Below, one piece after another: positions 18,388-28,681 of a stretch of 64,000 nucleotides of DNA; the first letter of the stretch is position 1, and each line of letters starts with the position of its first letter. Under the pieces are notes generated by a model. The model was not told where the DNA came from. It saw only the letters and a list, made by a program, of their open reading frames with translations, and did no database searches. The stretch comes from DATJPW01 sp963752855 (GTDB lineage Bacteria; Desulfobacterota; Desulfomonilia; Desulfomonilales; Desulfomonilaceae), in the NCBI GenBank assembly GCA_963752855.1, contig CAVVZX010000056.1, forward strand, positions 1 through 64,000, in the 5' to 3' direction. The translations under genes were made by a program, and so were the position numbers.

Positions 18388-19273
18388 TCATGCTTCCATG
18401 GCCTTGATTCTTTCCAAGCATTTCATGCCCATACGTCGTACGAAGACAGACACCATCTCGCGAACGGTACCAGGCCAGGCCGCGAATACTGTCCCTCACG
18501 CGTGATTCCTCCGCGGCCAGTTGACCGGCTTCACTCAGGGTCCCTTCGGTGATGTCCTTTCCGACTAAATACCGTTCGGCGTTTAAGGTGCGAATCGGAG
18601 TCGGAGCGGCTACTCCCAATGAAACTCGGGCCTTGGCGCACCGGTTGGAGTGGTCTTCAAGACTAAGCAGGACGCCTACTCCAATGAGGGGAAGCTCCAT
18701 GGCTGCGCGGCGACCGAATTTCTGGTACGCTCCGGCCGTGCGAGCCGACTGCCTGGGGACAATAATTTCGGTGAGGATTTCTCCCCGTTGCAACACGGTT
18801 TGTCCGGGACCCTCGAAAAAGCGGATCAAGTCCACTTCGCGCTCCCCTGCCACGCCGTAGATCTTGACGCGGGCATCCAGCGCTATAAGCGGTATTGCTC
18901 CATCAGCCGACGGAACTGCGTTGACCAGATTGCCTCCTATTGTGGCCACGTTACGAATTTGCACTGAACCGATGTGCTGCGCCGCATCATGGATAATAGG
19001 ATATTGCAGCCTAATCAGCGAGGACGTCTCCAAAGCCCGGTGGGTTACGAAGGCCCCAATATGCAACTCACCGGAATCCGGATTCACCCGCAGTTGATCG
19101 TGCCCCGTGACGTGCCTCAGGGAGATCAGACAATCAGGGGCTATTTTCCCGGATTTGACTTTTACCATTACATCAGTGCCCCCTGCGACGTACATGGCCC
19201 CATCACCATGGGATTGATGCAATGAGACGGCCTCATCAAGTGTTTTCGGAACTAGGTAGATGAATTTTTGCAT
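18388..19273 (-). CDS. Molybdenum hydroxylase FAD subunit (frameshifted near the end)
   Basis: A ~295-residue FAD-binding subunit: KTLDEAVSLHQSHG, YVAGGTDVMVKVKSG (FAD pyrophosphate loop) and IGSVQIRNVATIGGNLVNA (second FAD motif) are characteristic of the CO-dehydrogenase-flavoprotein-like family. One extra T near 18465 shifts the frame. Corrected, the end reads WYRREMVSVFVRRMG...ERIKAME with a stop at 18388, the usual family ending. The uncorrected frame runs on to 18191 into meaningless sequence that overlaps the next gene. It passes electrons from the Fe-S subunit to an unknown acceptor. Confidence 0.93.
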
Positions 19274-19432
19274 CGCGGCCTCGGTCTAATGGATTTTGAA
19301 GTTGAAAGGCATTGCATTGTAAAGACAAATTACAGCGGACGAACCTCCTCAATAGAATGCCATTGCCGACCTTGAACTATCGAGAGATACCACGTCCACA
19401 CAACTAAGAGTCCCCATCACCAGCCTCGAAAG

Positions 19433-21148
19433 TCAACCTTTGGCACGGCAAGCGGCAGTTGCCGCCTCATCCACAGTAAAGGTGTCCGGTGAAATAATCA
19501 CACCGTAATCCTCACGGGCTTTCTCGACGCTGACATAACCGTTTTGCACATCTTCAGCGACATCTCTGGGGTCTCGCTCGAACGGGTTACCGTAACCGCC
19601 GCCGCCTGCGCTGTAGAAGGCTATCCTGTCACCGGGCGCGGCAAGAGTCAGACCGCTGGGGTCCGCCGGCTCTTCGTTCTTCAGAAATTGGGCTTTCGAG
19701 CCATCACCGCCGCCGAAGAGACCTTCAGGTGGATAGCGAAAGCGACCGGCTTGCACCGCTATGGTGACAGGCGCAAGTGGGGCCCACTCGTCATCCGGCA
19801 CACGAATAACCTTTCTCCGTCCCAGACCACCTCGTTGTTTCCCTGGGCCGCCCGAATCAGGCGCCAGGCAACGTTCTTCAACAATGAGCGGTGTATCGCT
19901 TTCAAAGATTTCCACAGGGGTGTTGGCGCCATTGGCCGGGAAAATGGCGCAATGGTGCCCGTCCATGGAGCTGCTCGCGCCCATACCGCCTCCGCGGATG
20001 ATCATTGTTAGCCAAGGTTTCCCATTGTGACGCCGGCCGTAGAGTATGTTTGTCTGCGCCGGAGTGCCACCGCTGCCGGCGATGATGCGATCCGGGACTG
20101 CCGGAGCAAGGGCGCGGAAGACCATTTCAGTCATGAAATGCCCTACCTGCATTCGGGCCGCGACCGGGGCCGGAAAGGTGCAGTTGACGACGGAGCCCTC
20201 CGGGGCCGTCATCCGGACTGGTCGAGTGGCGCCTTCATTGATTGGGATATCCGGATCGAAAGCGCTTTTTATCGCCATGAATACATACGTGTAAGTGAAA
20301 TTGTATACAACGTTTACGCCCCAATCAACTTGTGGCGAGGTGCCTTCAAAATCGACTAGAATGTCACTTCCCTTGACATCGACCGTCAACGCGATGGTTA
20401 TGTCGTCCCGTTTGCCTGCGCCCTCGATAACTCCCCGATAGGGATACCGCCCGTCGGGGATTTTTGAGATCGCCTGGCGCATGCTCGCTTCACTGCGGCT
20501 GATGATTTCATGCGCCAGATCGTCCAAGGTATCAAGCCTCTCGTCGGATAGCATTTCAACCACTTTTGCCGCGCAAACATGATTAGACGCCACCTGGGAA
20601 CGAATATCGCCTATGACCTCCTCGGGCGTGCGCACATTCCATCGGATCAGGCTCAATACCGATTCGTTGGGAACTCCCGCCTCGTAAAGTTTCAGTGGAG
20701 GAATGAAGAGTCCCTCTTCGAACACTTGATGGTTGTCAGAGGCCACGCGTCCGCCGATGTCGGAATGATGGAACACGCAGGCTGTGAACGCAACGATGCG
20801 ATCTTTGTGAAAGATAGGGCTTAAGACGCAGACATCATTCAGGTGTCCGGCGAGCAACCAGGGATCGTTGACAATGACTACATCACCCGGACGATATTCG
20901 GACCTGGGAAAAGAATGGATAATCTTTTTGATCCCCCTCGCCATTGCGCCCGCCTGACCTGGGGTGCAAAGTGTGCCCTGCACAAGTTCGTTGCCCTGGC
21001 TATCGGTGAACATGCATGTGTAATCGTGGGCGTCGCGCAGCAGGCTTGAAAAAGCTGTGCGGGCCACAGAGGCATCGGCTTCGTCCACGATGGAAATCAA
21101 CCGGCGCCAAAGAATTTCAAGGGTAATGGGATCGAACTTTTGCGGCAT
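19433..21148 (-). CDS. hyuB: Hydantoinase B/oxoprolinase family subunit
   Basis: A ~571-residue protein typical of HyuB: FDPITLEILWRRLISIVDEA, RDAHDYTCMFTD, VNDPWLLAGHLNDVCVLSP, FHHSDIGG and DGRYPYRGVIEG. Near the C-terminus are DSGGPGKQRGGLGR and GGGGYGNPFERDP. With HyuA it forms an ATP-dependent cyclic-amide hydrolase (N-methylhydantoinase, 5-oxoprolinase, or the oxindoleacetate-opening enzyme of anaerobic indoleacetate breakdown). The start ATG 21148 (MPQKFDP) has GAGGAG nine bases upstream. It lies 95 bases after hyuA in the same operon. Substrate is not visible from sequence. Confidence 0.95.
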   Translation of the reverse strand: MPQKFDPITLEILWRRLISIVDEADASVARTAFSSLLRDAHDYTCMFTDSQGNELVQGTLCTPGQAGAMARGIKKIIHSFPRSEYRPGDVVIVNDPWLLAGHLNDVCVLSPIFHKDRIVAFTACVFHHSDIGGRVASDNHQVFEEGLFIPPLKLYEAGVPNESVLSLIRWNVRTPEEVIGDIRSQVASNHVCAAKVVEMLSDERLDTLDDLAHEIISRSEASMRQAISKIPDGRYPYRGVIEGAGKRDDITIALTVDVKGSDILVDFEGTSPQVDWGVNVVYNFTYTYVFMAIKSAFDPDIPINEGATRPVRMTAPEGSVVNCTFPAPVAARMQVGHFMTEMVFRALAPAVPDRIIAGSGGTPAQTNILYGRRHNGKPWLTMIIRGGGMGASSSMDGHHCAIFPANGANTPVEIFESDTPLIVEERCLAPDSGGPGKQRGGLGRRKVIRVPDDEWAPLAPVTIAVQAGRFRYPPEGLFGGGDGSKAQFLKNEEPADPSGLTLAAPGDRIAFYSAGGGGYGNPFERDPRDVAEDVQNGYVSVEKAREDYGVIISPDTFTVDEAATAACRAKG

Positions 21149-21243
21149 GTTCAATTTCTCCTCTAGACGTCGAAAATGCATACCAGGAGGCTGCTTGCTC
21201 GGGAAACGTCCAACCGAGCGGTTTCAAACGGTCCGTTCACGAC

Positions 21244-23364
21244 CTAAGAACGAGGCGGAGTCAGATTCCCGGCGCCACTGTCAAATGTGATCCATACAAA
21301 ACCGAAGTCATCCACCGCGGCGTGCGCGTCTTCGCCTATCACTATGGTGGATTCCTTTTCTTCGATTATGGCCGGGCCTTCGATTTTGGCCCCGGAAAAC
21401 AACTTCAGCCTATCTACCACCGTAAATGGGATGAATTTCTTCTGAATCAGGGAGTAAGCCGGGCGCTCTCCTTTGATGCAGTCCTGCAATGTCCCACCGG
21501 CCGCGGACAACGGCGGAATGCGGAAGGGACGTTCCGGAAGACTGGCTCGCACCCTAAAAGTGATGAATTCTACCCGTGTATCCGGGTAGGTGCGACCGTA
21601 AAGCCTTTTGTAGGTCTCATCGAAAAGGTCACGAATTTCTTGCTGGCGCCACTCGTGGAAAGGCTTATTGGCGATGGGCAAGTTCGTCTCGGCCCCCTGG
21701 CCCACAAAGCGCATGTCAATGGAGCGGGCATAGCTGATGTCCTCCACTTGACCGCTTTGCTGCAGAATGGTCGAGGCTTCCTTTTCCAAGTCCCGAAAGA
21801 TTTTTTCGATGCTTTTGAAATCCGCCTCATCCAGGGCGACTCGGTGACTGCGCACCAGATCGAACGCCACCGGCGCGGTGAAAAAGCCCAAAGCAGAGCC
21901 AACACCGGCCAAGGGTGGCACGATCATCCGCGGGGCGCCGATTTTGCGCGCCAGCCCATAGGCATGTACCGGACCGGCGCCACCAAAGGCCGCCACAGTA
22001 ATGCTATTGGGATTGCCGCCTTTTTCGGCGATATGGGTCTTGGCGGCCGCGGCCATGGTTTCGTTAATCAAATCATGGATGCCGAAAGCCGCTTCCGTAA
22101 CCGTAGTGTTGAGCGGTTTAGCAATCTTGTCTTCAACTGCTTTATAGGCCGCGTCCAAATTCAACGACATGGCGCCGCCCAGAAAGTAGTTGGGATCCAA
22201 ATAGCCCAGGATCAGATCGGCATCGGTCACCGTCGGGTTCTCTCCGCCCAGGTTGTAACTGGCCGGTCCCGGATCGGCTCCCGAGCTTTCCGGCCCCACT
22301 TGCAGAAGACCCATTCTGTTGATCCGGGCAATGCTGCCTCCGCCGGCGCCGATTTCCATCAGATCCACCACCGGCACTTGAATGGGCAATCCGCTGCCTT
22401 TCTTGAAACGCTGCACGCGGCCCACTTCGAAAGTTGAGACCAATCCGGCCTCTCCCTTTTGAATGAGGCAGGATTTGGCGGTGGTTCCTCCCATGTCGAA
22501 GCAGAAGATATCCTTTATGTCGAACATGCGGCCGTAGTGTTGGGACGCGATCACCGCCGCGGTAGGACCCGATTCGATTATCCGCACCGGGAATTCGCAG
22601 GCCGTGGCCACGGTCGTAATGCTGCCGCTGGACAGCATGATAAAGAGCTTGCCGTCGAAGCCCAGTGATTGCAGACGGGAGGAAAGCTTTTGCAGATATT
22701 TTACCGTGATCGGCTTGACATACGCATTCGTGGCGGTGGTGGAAGTCCGCTCGTACTCTCGGATTTGAGGAAGCACTTCGTAGGAGGCGGACACGGATAA
22801 TTCAGGGGCCAGCTCATTGACCAATGCCTTGATCTTTGCCTCGTGCTCGGGATTTTCATAGGAATTGATCAAACAGATCGCCACGGACTCGACACCGGCA
22901 TCCAGAAGGTAAGTCAATGCCTGTTTGGCTTGATCCATATCCAACGGGCGCAAGATACGACCGTCGCTGGCGATGCGCTCATCCACTTCAACTCGCAAAG
23001 CGCGGGGAACCAGAGGCAGCGGGTATTCGGCAAAAATGTCGTATGCGTCGTATCGCATTTCACGCCCGAGTTCCAGGACATCCCTGAATCCTTTGGTGGT
23101 TATCAAACCGGTGCGAGCGCCTTTTCTCTCGATGATGGCGTTGATGACCAGAGTGGTGCCGTGGATAAACTCGGCCACCTCCGGCATAAAATCGGGCGTT
23201 TGTTCCTGTAGTCCTCTTATGCCGGTCTCGACGGCATCCGATGGGTCAGACGGCGTGGTCAGGCATTTGTAGATCGAAAACACGCCGGTTTCATCGTTGA
23301 CAAGCACAAAATCGGTAAACGTGCCGCCGATATCACAACCTAAACGAAATGCTCTCTCTTTCAT
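21244..23364 (-). CDS. hyuA: Hydantoinase A/oxoprolinase family subunit
   Basis: A 706-residue ATPase-fold subunit. The N-terminal RLGCDIGGTFTDFVLV is the actin-like phosphate-binding loop of HyuA. FIHGTTLVINAIIERKGA, DMGGTTAKSCLI, EIGAGGGSIA and AAFGGAGPVHAYGLA are further family motifs. It activates the amide of a cyclic substrate by phosphorylation so that HyuB can open the ring. The length is normal for the family and the frame is unbroken. It is placed between the mutase and HyuB genes. Alternatives such as 5-oxoprolinase or acetone-carboxylase-like subunits are possible, but the XDH and mutase neighbours favour heterocycle opening. Confidence 0.95.
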   Translation of the reverse strand: MKERAFRLGCDIGGTFTDFVLVNDETGVFSIYKCLTTPSDPSDAVETGIRGLQEQTPDFMPEVAEFIHGTTLVINAIIERKGARTGLITTKGFRDVLELGREMRYDAYDIFAEYPLPLVPRALRVEVDERIASDGRILRPLDMDQAKQALTYLLDAGVESVAICLINSYENPEHEAKIKALVNELAPELSVSASYEVLPQIREYERTSTTATNAYVKPITVKYLQKLSSRLQSLGFDGKLFIMLSSGSITTVATACEFPVRIIESGPTAAVIASQHYGRMFDIKDIFCFDMGGTTAKSCLIQKGEAGLVSTFEVGRVQRFKKGSGLPIQVPVVDLMEIGAGGGSIARINRMGLLQVGPESSGADPGPASYNLGGENPTVTDADLILGYLDPNYFLGGAMSLNLDAAYKAVEDKIAKPLNTTVTEAAFGIHDLINETMAAAAKTHIAEKGGNPNSITVAAFGGAGPVHAYGLARKIGAPRMIVPPLAGVGSALGFFTAPVAFDLVRSHRVALDEADFKSIEKIFRDLEKEASTILQQSGQVEDISYARSIDMRFVGQGAETNLPIANKPFHEWRQQEIRDLFDETYKRLYGRTYPDTRVEFITFRVRASLPERPFRIPPLSAAGGTLQDCIKGERPAYSLIQKKFIPFTVVDRLKLFSGAKIEGPAIIEEKESTIVIGEDAHAAVDDFGFVWITFDSGAGNLTPPRS

Positions 23365-23462
23365 GAGTTCTCCGATGTTGACCTAAATGCAAAAACAATC
23401 TCTATTTGGTTGACACGTTTGCCCGCAGAGGTCAAATCCGAACCGGGGACATCGGCTGCGGG

Positions 23463-25093
23463 TTAGAATATGCTAGGTTCGGCCCATTCGCCGAAAACAT
23501 CCCGGAACACACCTGCCATTTCACCAACTGTCGCATAAGCCCGACAGCAATCCACCAGGACCGGCATGACATTGCCGCGCTCCCGGTGCGGTTTTTTCCA
23601 GCGTTTTGAGCCAACGCGTGACTTCTCGGTTATTGCGAGTTCGTCTCAAATCCTTCAATCTCGCGATTTGTGTGTTGGCCCAGGAATCGTCGTACACGTG
23701 CAATTCCACATCCGGTTGTTCGCCCTCGGTGTACTTGTTGACACCGACCTTGGTGACTTCGCCATTTTGAAGGCTCTTCTCGAACTCGTAGGCCTGTTTG
23801 GCCACCTCGCTCTGAATGTAACCCGAGGAAACAGCGTTGACCATACCGCCCATTTTCCGGACGCGCTCCATCTCATCCGTGATTTTGTCGGCCATTTGCT
23901 TGGTGAGGGTCTCGATGAAGTACGAGCCTGCCAGCGGATCCACGGTGTCCCTCAAGCCCACTTCTTCCATAAGGATCTCAAGGGTCCGCAGAGACAGTAA
24001 CGCAGCCCTCGGAGTCGGAATCGTGAAAGCTTCGTCAAAAGAGCACAGCGCCGTGGTTTGAGCGCCGCTGAGAGCGGCGGCCAAGGCATAGTAAGCGCCA
24101 CGAATTATGTTATTTTCCGGCTGTTCCTTAGTCAATCCGCTGCCGCCACCGCCGAACAGACCTCGCAAGAACAGCTTGCTCTTATCGGTGACGCCGTATT
24201 CTTCCTTGAGCAGCTTGGCCCATAGCTTGCGAGCGGCCCTAAATTTGGCGATTTGTTCCCACAAGTTGCCGTAGACATTCAGGTTGAAAGAAAAACGGCC
24301 CACAAAGTCTTCCGGAGAAAGCCCGCGGCCTACCAAATTGTCAATGTACGCCTTTGCGATCTCAAAAGCGTAAGCGACTTCTTGTGTCGGTGTGGCTCCG
24401 GATTCTCGGATATGATAGCCGCAAATGCTTACCGGATTACAGCGCGGGAGTTGTTTGACCGAATATTCTATGGTGTCGCACACTCAGGCGCACGCCCGGT
24501 TCCACCGGAAAAATCCACGCGCCGCGACCGATCATCTCTTTCAGTATGTCGTTTTGCGGTGTCGCGCTAATTTTTTCCTTCGGGTACCCGAACTTCTCGG
24601 CTGTAGCCTGGTACATGGCCAACATTACGCTGGCCACGGCATTAATGGTCAGGCCGGCTCCAATACGGTCCAGTTGGATGTCCTGGAAGGCGCTGACAAA
24701 GTCCTGAAGGGAATCGACCGCCATGCCCACTCTGCCGACTTCGCCTTCGGCCTGGGGGCTGTCGGAATCATAGCCCATCTGGGTTGGAAGATCGAAAGCC
24801 ACATTCAGCCCGGTCTGTCCGTGGGCGATCATGTATTTGAAACGCTCGTTGGTTTCCTGTGGGGTGCCGAAACCGGTGTACTGCCGCGTAGTCCATGCCC
24901 TGGAACGATAGCCCTGAGGATGGAGGCTCCTCGTGAACGGGTACTCACCCGGCTCCCCCAAATCTTTTTCATAGTCGAAACCGACTGCCTCCAAGTCTTC
25001 TGGTCCATAGACCGGTTTCACTTCGATTCCGGACTGGTAGATTACCTTTTCAATGGCATCTTTCTCGTTCTTTATGTACTTTGCTACGCCCAT
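23463..25093 (-). CDS. Methylmalonyl-CoA mutase-family catalytic subunit (two frameshifts)
   Basis: A ~543-residue TIM-barrel subunit without its own B12 domain, as in two-part mutases. Family motifs are RQYTGFGTPQETNERFKYM, NVAFDLPTQMGYDSDSPQ, QNDILKEMIGRG and SICGYHIRESGATPTQE. The carboxylate-binding Tyr (in RQYTGF) and Arg (ten residues after the Q of QNDI) of methylmalonyl-CoA mutase appear kept. In isobutyryl-type mutases they change, so the substrate probably has a free carboxyl group. Extra bases near 24481 and 23583 split the gene; corrected, the end reads GNVMPVLVDCCRAYATVG...EWAEPSIF. It runs 12 bases downstream of its B12 subunit. Confidence 0.93.
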
Positions 25094-25104
25094 GAATCTT
25101 CCCC

Positions 25105-25500
25105 TTAAAACAACGCCCGAATTGAATCAACGATGGTCTCAAACCGGACGCCGCCTGGAAAAACGGCTTTTGCTCCGATTTCCCGTAATTTGGAAATATC
25201 GTCTTTGGGGATGACGCCGCCGACTACCACGTGGACATCAGTCAAGTCTTCTTCCTCGAGGCGTTTCATCAGCCGTTTGCAAATCGGCAGATGCGCTCCG
25301 GTCATAATGCTCAAACCCACTACATCGACCGATTCTTGAATAGCTGTGGAAACTATCTGATCGATGCTCTGATGGAGACCGGAATAAAAAACTTCCATGC
25401 CCGCGTCCCGCAGGGCCAAAGATACAATTTTAGCTCCACGATCATGGCCGTCCAGGCCCGGCTTGGCGATAAGGATGCGAATCCTCTTTTTTCCTCGCAT
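25105..25500 (-). CDS. B12-binding subunit of the acyl-CoA mutase
   Basis: A 131-residue cobalamin-binding protein. AKPGLDGHDRGAKIV contains the D-x-H-x2-G motif whose His ligates cobalt base-off. GLSIMTGAHLP and VVVGGVIPKDD complete the Rossmann-like B12 pocket. It matches the small subunit of two-part methylmalonyl-/isobutyryl-CoA-type mutases in length. The gene is intact, lies 12 bases before the catalytic subunit gene and follows the GntR gene closely. Confidence 0.96.
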   Translation of the reverse strand: MRGKKRIRILIAKPGLDGHDRGAKIVSLALRDAGMEVFYSGLHQSIDQIVSTAIQESVDVVGLSIMTGAHLPICKRLMKRLEEEDLTDVHVVVGGVIPKDDISKLREIGAKAVFPGGVRFETIVDSIRALF

Positions 25501-25526
25501 GGTCCCTTCCTTTCATTCGCCAAAAT

Positions 25527-26234
25527 TTACGCTAATGGTCCAAATCGGTTTTGGTCGTATTGTTCCAGAATGGCCGTCAGTCCTTTCAAAACGTGCTCCC
25601 TGACCAGCCGTTCCACATCGTCTTCTCGCCGCTTCTGCATCATGGCCAACATCTCTCGGTGATCTTGGTGGCTGGCCAATGCCAGAATTTTGTCCTTAAG
25701 AATTATCTTGCGAAAGCGCAGAAATTGGTCCTTAAGGTCCTTGATGATTTTGATCAGGCTGCGATTGCGACTCAGCGAATAAAGGATATCGTGCAGTTCG
25801 GTATTGATTTTGGGCAGCGCTTCCAGGTCACCAATTTGCAGATGTTTCTCGAACTGGTCAACTTTCCTAAACAAAGGCTTCAGATCTCCCGGCTCATGCC
25901 GGACCGTAGCCAACCGCGCCGCATACCCCTCCAAAACAGCTCGAACACCAAAAGACTCTTCGATATCCTCCCGAGTCATGCTCGTCACCGTATAACCGCC
26001 GGTCTGTTGCTTGGTCAGAAGTCCTTCTCGTTCGAGCTTGTGAATGGCCTCCCGGACCGGTGTGCGGCTCACACCCATGATCGCGGCGATATGGCTTTCT
26101 ACAACCCGGTTGCCGGAAGAAATCTCGCCGCTGGTAATGGCATGCCTCAAAAGTTCGAAGATATTCTGACCGGCGGATTTTCTTTCCGCCAATGGCTTCA
26201 AGGCAAGCGCAAAAGTGTCGATCTTCGTGCTCAT
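25527..26234 (-). CDS. GntR family (FadR/FCD) transcription regulator
   Basis: A 235-residue regulator. The N-terminal winged helix includes GNRVVESHIAAIMGVSRTPVREA, with the recognition helix SRTPVREAIHKLERE. The C-terminal ~140 residues form the helical FCD ligand-binding domain (EESFGVRAVLEGYAARLA; the HQDHREMLAMMQKR segment holds the His/Asp metal positions). It most likely controls this operon in response to an acid or CoA intermediate. It lies between the acyl-CoA dehydrogenase and mutase genes, all on the same strand. A palindrome in the divergent promoter region (30891-30903) is a candidate binding site. Confidence 0.94.
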   Translation of the reverse strand: MSTKIDTFALALKPLAERKSAGQNIFELLRHAITSGEISSGNRVVESHIAAIMGVSRTPVREAIHKLEREGLLTKQQTGGYTVTSMTREDIEESFGVRAVLEGYAARLATVRHEPGDLKPLFRKVDQFEKHLQIGDLEALPKINTELHDILYSLSRNRSLIKIIKDLKDQFLRFRKIILKDKILALASHQDHREMLAMMQKRREDDVERLVREHVLKGLTAILEQYDQNRFGPLA

Positions 26235-26312
26235 CCGTTCGTTCTTGCTCGAGAAAGGCGTCCATCGGGAAGGTCAGGCGGCGCTTGGGACCCGAGGAGC
26301 GACATTCGAGAA

Positions 26313-27448
26313 TTAAAGTCCTGCCCAAGCGGCTATGTTGGGCTGCAACACTTCATGTGTGCCCCCGCCGTTGAGCAAAAAGCGCGTGTCACGGAAATAA
26401 CGCTGAGCCGTGTATTCCATGGAATAGCCGTAACCGGCGAAAATACGAGTGCACTCGTCGGCGGCGCTACACGCCGCTTCGGTGGCGAAGTATTTGGCCA
26501 TGGTGGCTTCCTTCAACGCCTCCGCCCGGCGTCGATCATGGCCGTAGCCCTATAGGTCAGCAGTTTCGAGGCCTCCAGATTGGTGGCCATGTTGGCGATC
26601 TTGGCCTGGATGAGTTGGAATTTGCCAATGGGCTTCCCCTGTGCAATCCGTTCCGTTGCGTACTTGATGGAATCGTCCATTGCCGCACGCTGCAACCCAA
26701 TGGCCAGAGCGGCTGTCATGGCTCGAATTTCAGCGATAATTTTCAGGAAGGCGTTTAATCCTTCGCCTTTTGGGGTCAACCGATATTCTTGGGGAACAAA
26801 CACGTCCTTAAAGGCCACCTCACAAATGGGTGTCGTACGTGTCCCCAAACACTCAAACTTCGGGCCGACCGAAACGCCGGGGAAATGGCGCGGCACAAAG
26901 AAATATCCAATTCCCCGCAGCCTTTTACTCGGATCGGTCTGGCACATGACCGTATAGAAACTGGCTTCAGGCCCGTCGGTAACCCAAGTCTTCATGCCGT
27001 TGATCAGATACCCGTCATCGACTTCCGTGGCCCGCGTGGTAATAGCGCCCAAATCGGAACCCGCATCGGGCTCGGTCATACAAAAGCAGCCTATTTTCTC
27101 ACCCCGCATGGCCGGTAAGAAGTATTCTTCGCGCATCTCATCCGTTCCGTAATGGAACAGGAAATTTGTGCCCATCAAACATTGCATTGCGGTGATGGAG
27201 GCAGCGCTGACGAGCCCTCGGGCAATCTCTTCGCAGATGATGCAATACAAGGTCGTATTGCCGCCCGAGCCACCCTTGTTTAGCGGGTAGCGAATTCCGA
27301 AAATCCCCATGCGGGCCAACTTTTGAAATATCTCTCGTGGGAATTCGGCCTTCTTGTCCAACTCCTGGGCCACCGGAATGATTTCGTTGTCAACAAATCG
27401 CGCTATATTCTTTCGAATCAGTTCTTCCGGATTTGATCTTATCATCAC
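26313..27448 (-). CDS. Acyl-CoA dehydrogenase (frameshifted)
   Basis: A ~378-residue flavoprotein of the acyl-CoA dehydrogenase family: FCMTEPDAGSDLG (FAD/substrate loop), INGMKTWVTDGPEA, and FAGYGYSMEYTAQRYFRD at the end of the C-terminal helical domain. One base is missing near 26525; correction gives IDAGRRAEALKEATMAKYF. At the usual catalytic site (YEGT in medium-chain enzymes) this protein has GGGT, so the base must come from elsewhere. The Glu in KIIAEIRAM is the likely substitute, as in isovaleryl-CoA dehydrogenase. Etf genes follow upstream in the same operon and would accept its electrons. A (2-aminobenzyl)malonyl-CoA-type oxidation is the context-based guess. Confidence 0.93.
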
Positions 27449-27481
27449 AGAGATCCTTCCACGCGAGGCGCCTTATCGGCC

Positions 27482-28681
27482 CTAATCGCACATGACTTCG
27501 CAGACCGCCCGCAGTTGTTTGGTCAACTCCGGGACAACGTCAAACAGGTCCCCGACAATTCCCCAATCAGCCACCTTAAAGATAGGCGCGTACGGGTCTT
27601 TGTTTATCGCCACGATGAATTTGGAATCCATCATTCCGGCCCGATGCTGAATAGCCCCGGATACGCCGCAGGCAATATAAAGATCCGGCCTGACGGTTAG
27701 GCCGGTCTGGCCGACTTGGCTTGAAGCTGGGATCCAACCTTCCTCGAATGCGACACGGGTGCCTGCCAGCGCGGCGCCCAGAGTGTCCGCCAATTCACGT
27801 AGGAGCTCAAACCCGGCCGCGTCATTGGCGCCCCTACCACCCGCCACGATGATCTTTGCTTTTGACAGATCCACGCGCGCCTGCGTTTCTTTGACGATCT
27901 CCAGGGTCTTGGTGCGAATCCGTTCTTCCGTCAGCTTAGTGGCATGGGTAATGACAACGCCTTCTTTGGCGGGAGTAGGGATTACCTCCATGACCCCCGG
28001 CCTGACGGTGGCCATTTGGGGGCGTGAAAAGCGGTTGGCGATGGTGGCCATGACATTTCCGCCAAAAGCGGGTCGTGTCTGCCACAGGATACCTTCATCG
28101 GGATCGATGGAAAGCTCGGTGCAATCCGCCGTTAGCCCCGAACCGACCCTTTTGGAAACCCTCGGGGCGAGATCACGGCCGATATGGGTGGCGCCCAAGA
28201 GAAGAATATTGGGCTTGTGCGCGGCCACAAGCTCCTCGAAAACGTGCGCATACGCCTCGGTGCGATAGTCTTTTAACGCGACATGCTCGACCAGGTAGAC
28301 CTTGTCCGCGCCGAATGCGATTAGGGCGCCTGCAAGTCCGGACACCTGGTCTCCGATCAAAACCGCCACCACCTCTTGATTCAGGTCCTTGGCCAATCCT
28401 TGCGCCCTGCCTAACAGCTCCAGCGAAACCCGATTCAGTTCTCCCCCGCGTTGTTCCGCAAACACCCAAACGCCCGTGTGATCGCGGAAATCGGGCACAA
28501 CCCTGGGCTTTGCATCGGTCAGGATCGCCTCATTGCGGCATGCGTCCATGCAAGCGCCGCAAGACGTACAGCGATCTCCGACGTGAGCCTTACCATCCAG
28601 TATTTTCATGGCGTCGTAGGGACACGCCCGCGTACAACGGCGGCACCCGTCACAAAGATCGATTTCAACCCAGACTGTCAT
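27482..28681 (-). CDS. etfA: Electron transfer flavoprotein alpha with N-terminal ferredoxin domain
   Basis: A 399-residue EtfA. Residues ~9-55 carry two [4Fe-4S] motifs, CDGCRRCTRACPYDAM and CTSCGACMDACRNEA. The rest is the Etf alpha fold with the FAD-binding segments GQTGLTVRPDLYIACGVSGA, MDSKFIVAINKDPYAPIF and DWGIVGDLF. The ferredoxin extension is common in anaerobes and could link the acyl-CoA dehydrogenase to ferredoxin or a membrane quinone reductase. It is encoded 93 bases after etfB and 33 bases before the dehydrogenase gene. The frame is unbroken. Confidence 0.96.
   Translation of the reverse strand: MTVWVEIDLCDGCRRCTRACPYDAMKILDGKAHVGDRCTSCGACMDACRNEAILTDAKPRVVPDFRDHTGVWVFAEQRGGELNRVSLELLGRAQGLAKDLNQEVVAVLIGDQVSGLAGALIAFGADKVYLVEHVALKDYRTEAYAHVFEELVAAHKPNILLLGATHIGRDLAPRVSKRVGSGLTADCTELSIDPDEGILWQTRPAFGGNVMATIANRFSRPQMATVRPGVMEVIPTPAKEGVVITHATKLTEERIRTKTLEIVKETQARVDLSKAKIIVAGGRGANDAAGFELLRELADTLGAALAGTRVAFEEGWIPASSQVGQTGLTVRPDLYIACGVSGAIQHRAGMMDSKFIVAINKDPYAPIFKVADWGIVGDLFDVVPELTKQLRAVCEVMCD

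Noticed and set aside
21322..22437. A 371-codon plus-strand frame opposite hyuA.
   Set aside because: Long antisense frames are common opposite GC-rich genes; hyuA motifs are on the minus strand.
23463..25093. Reading the mutase as three separate genes.
   Set aside because: The segments align end to end with one mutase subunit and only single-base changes separate them.
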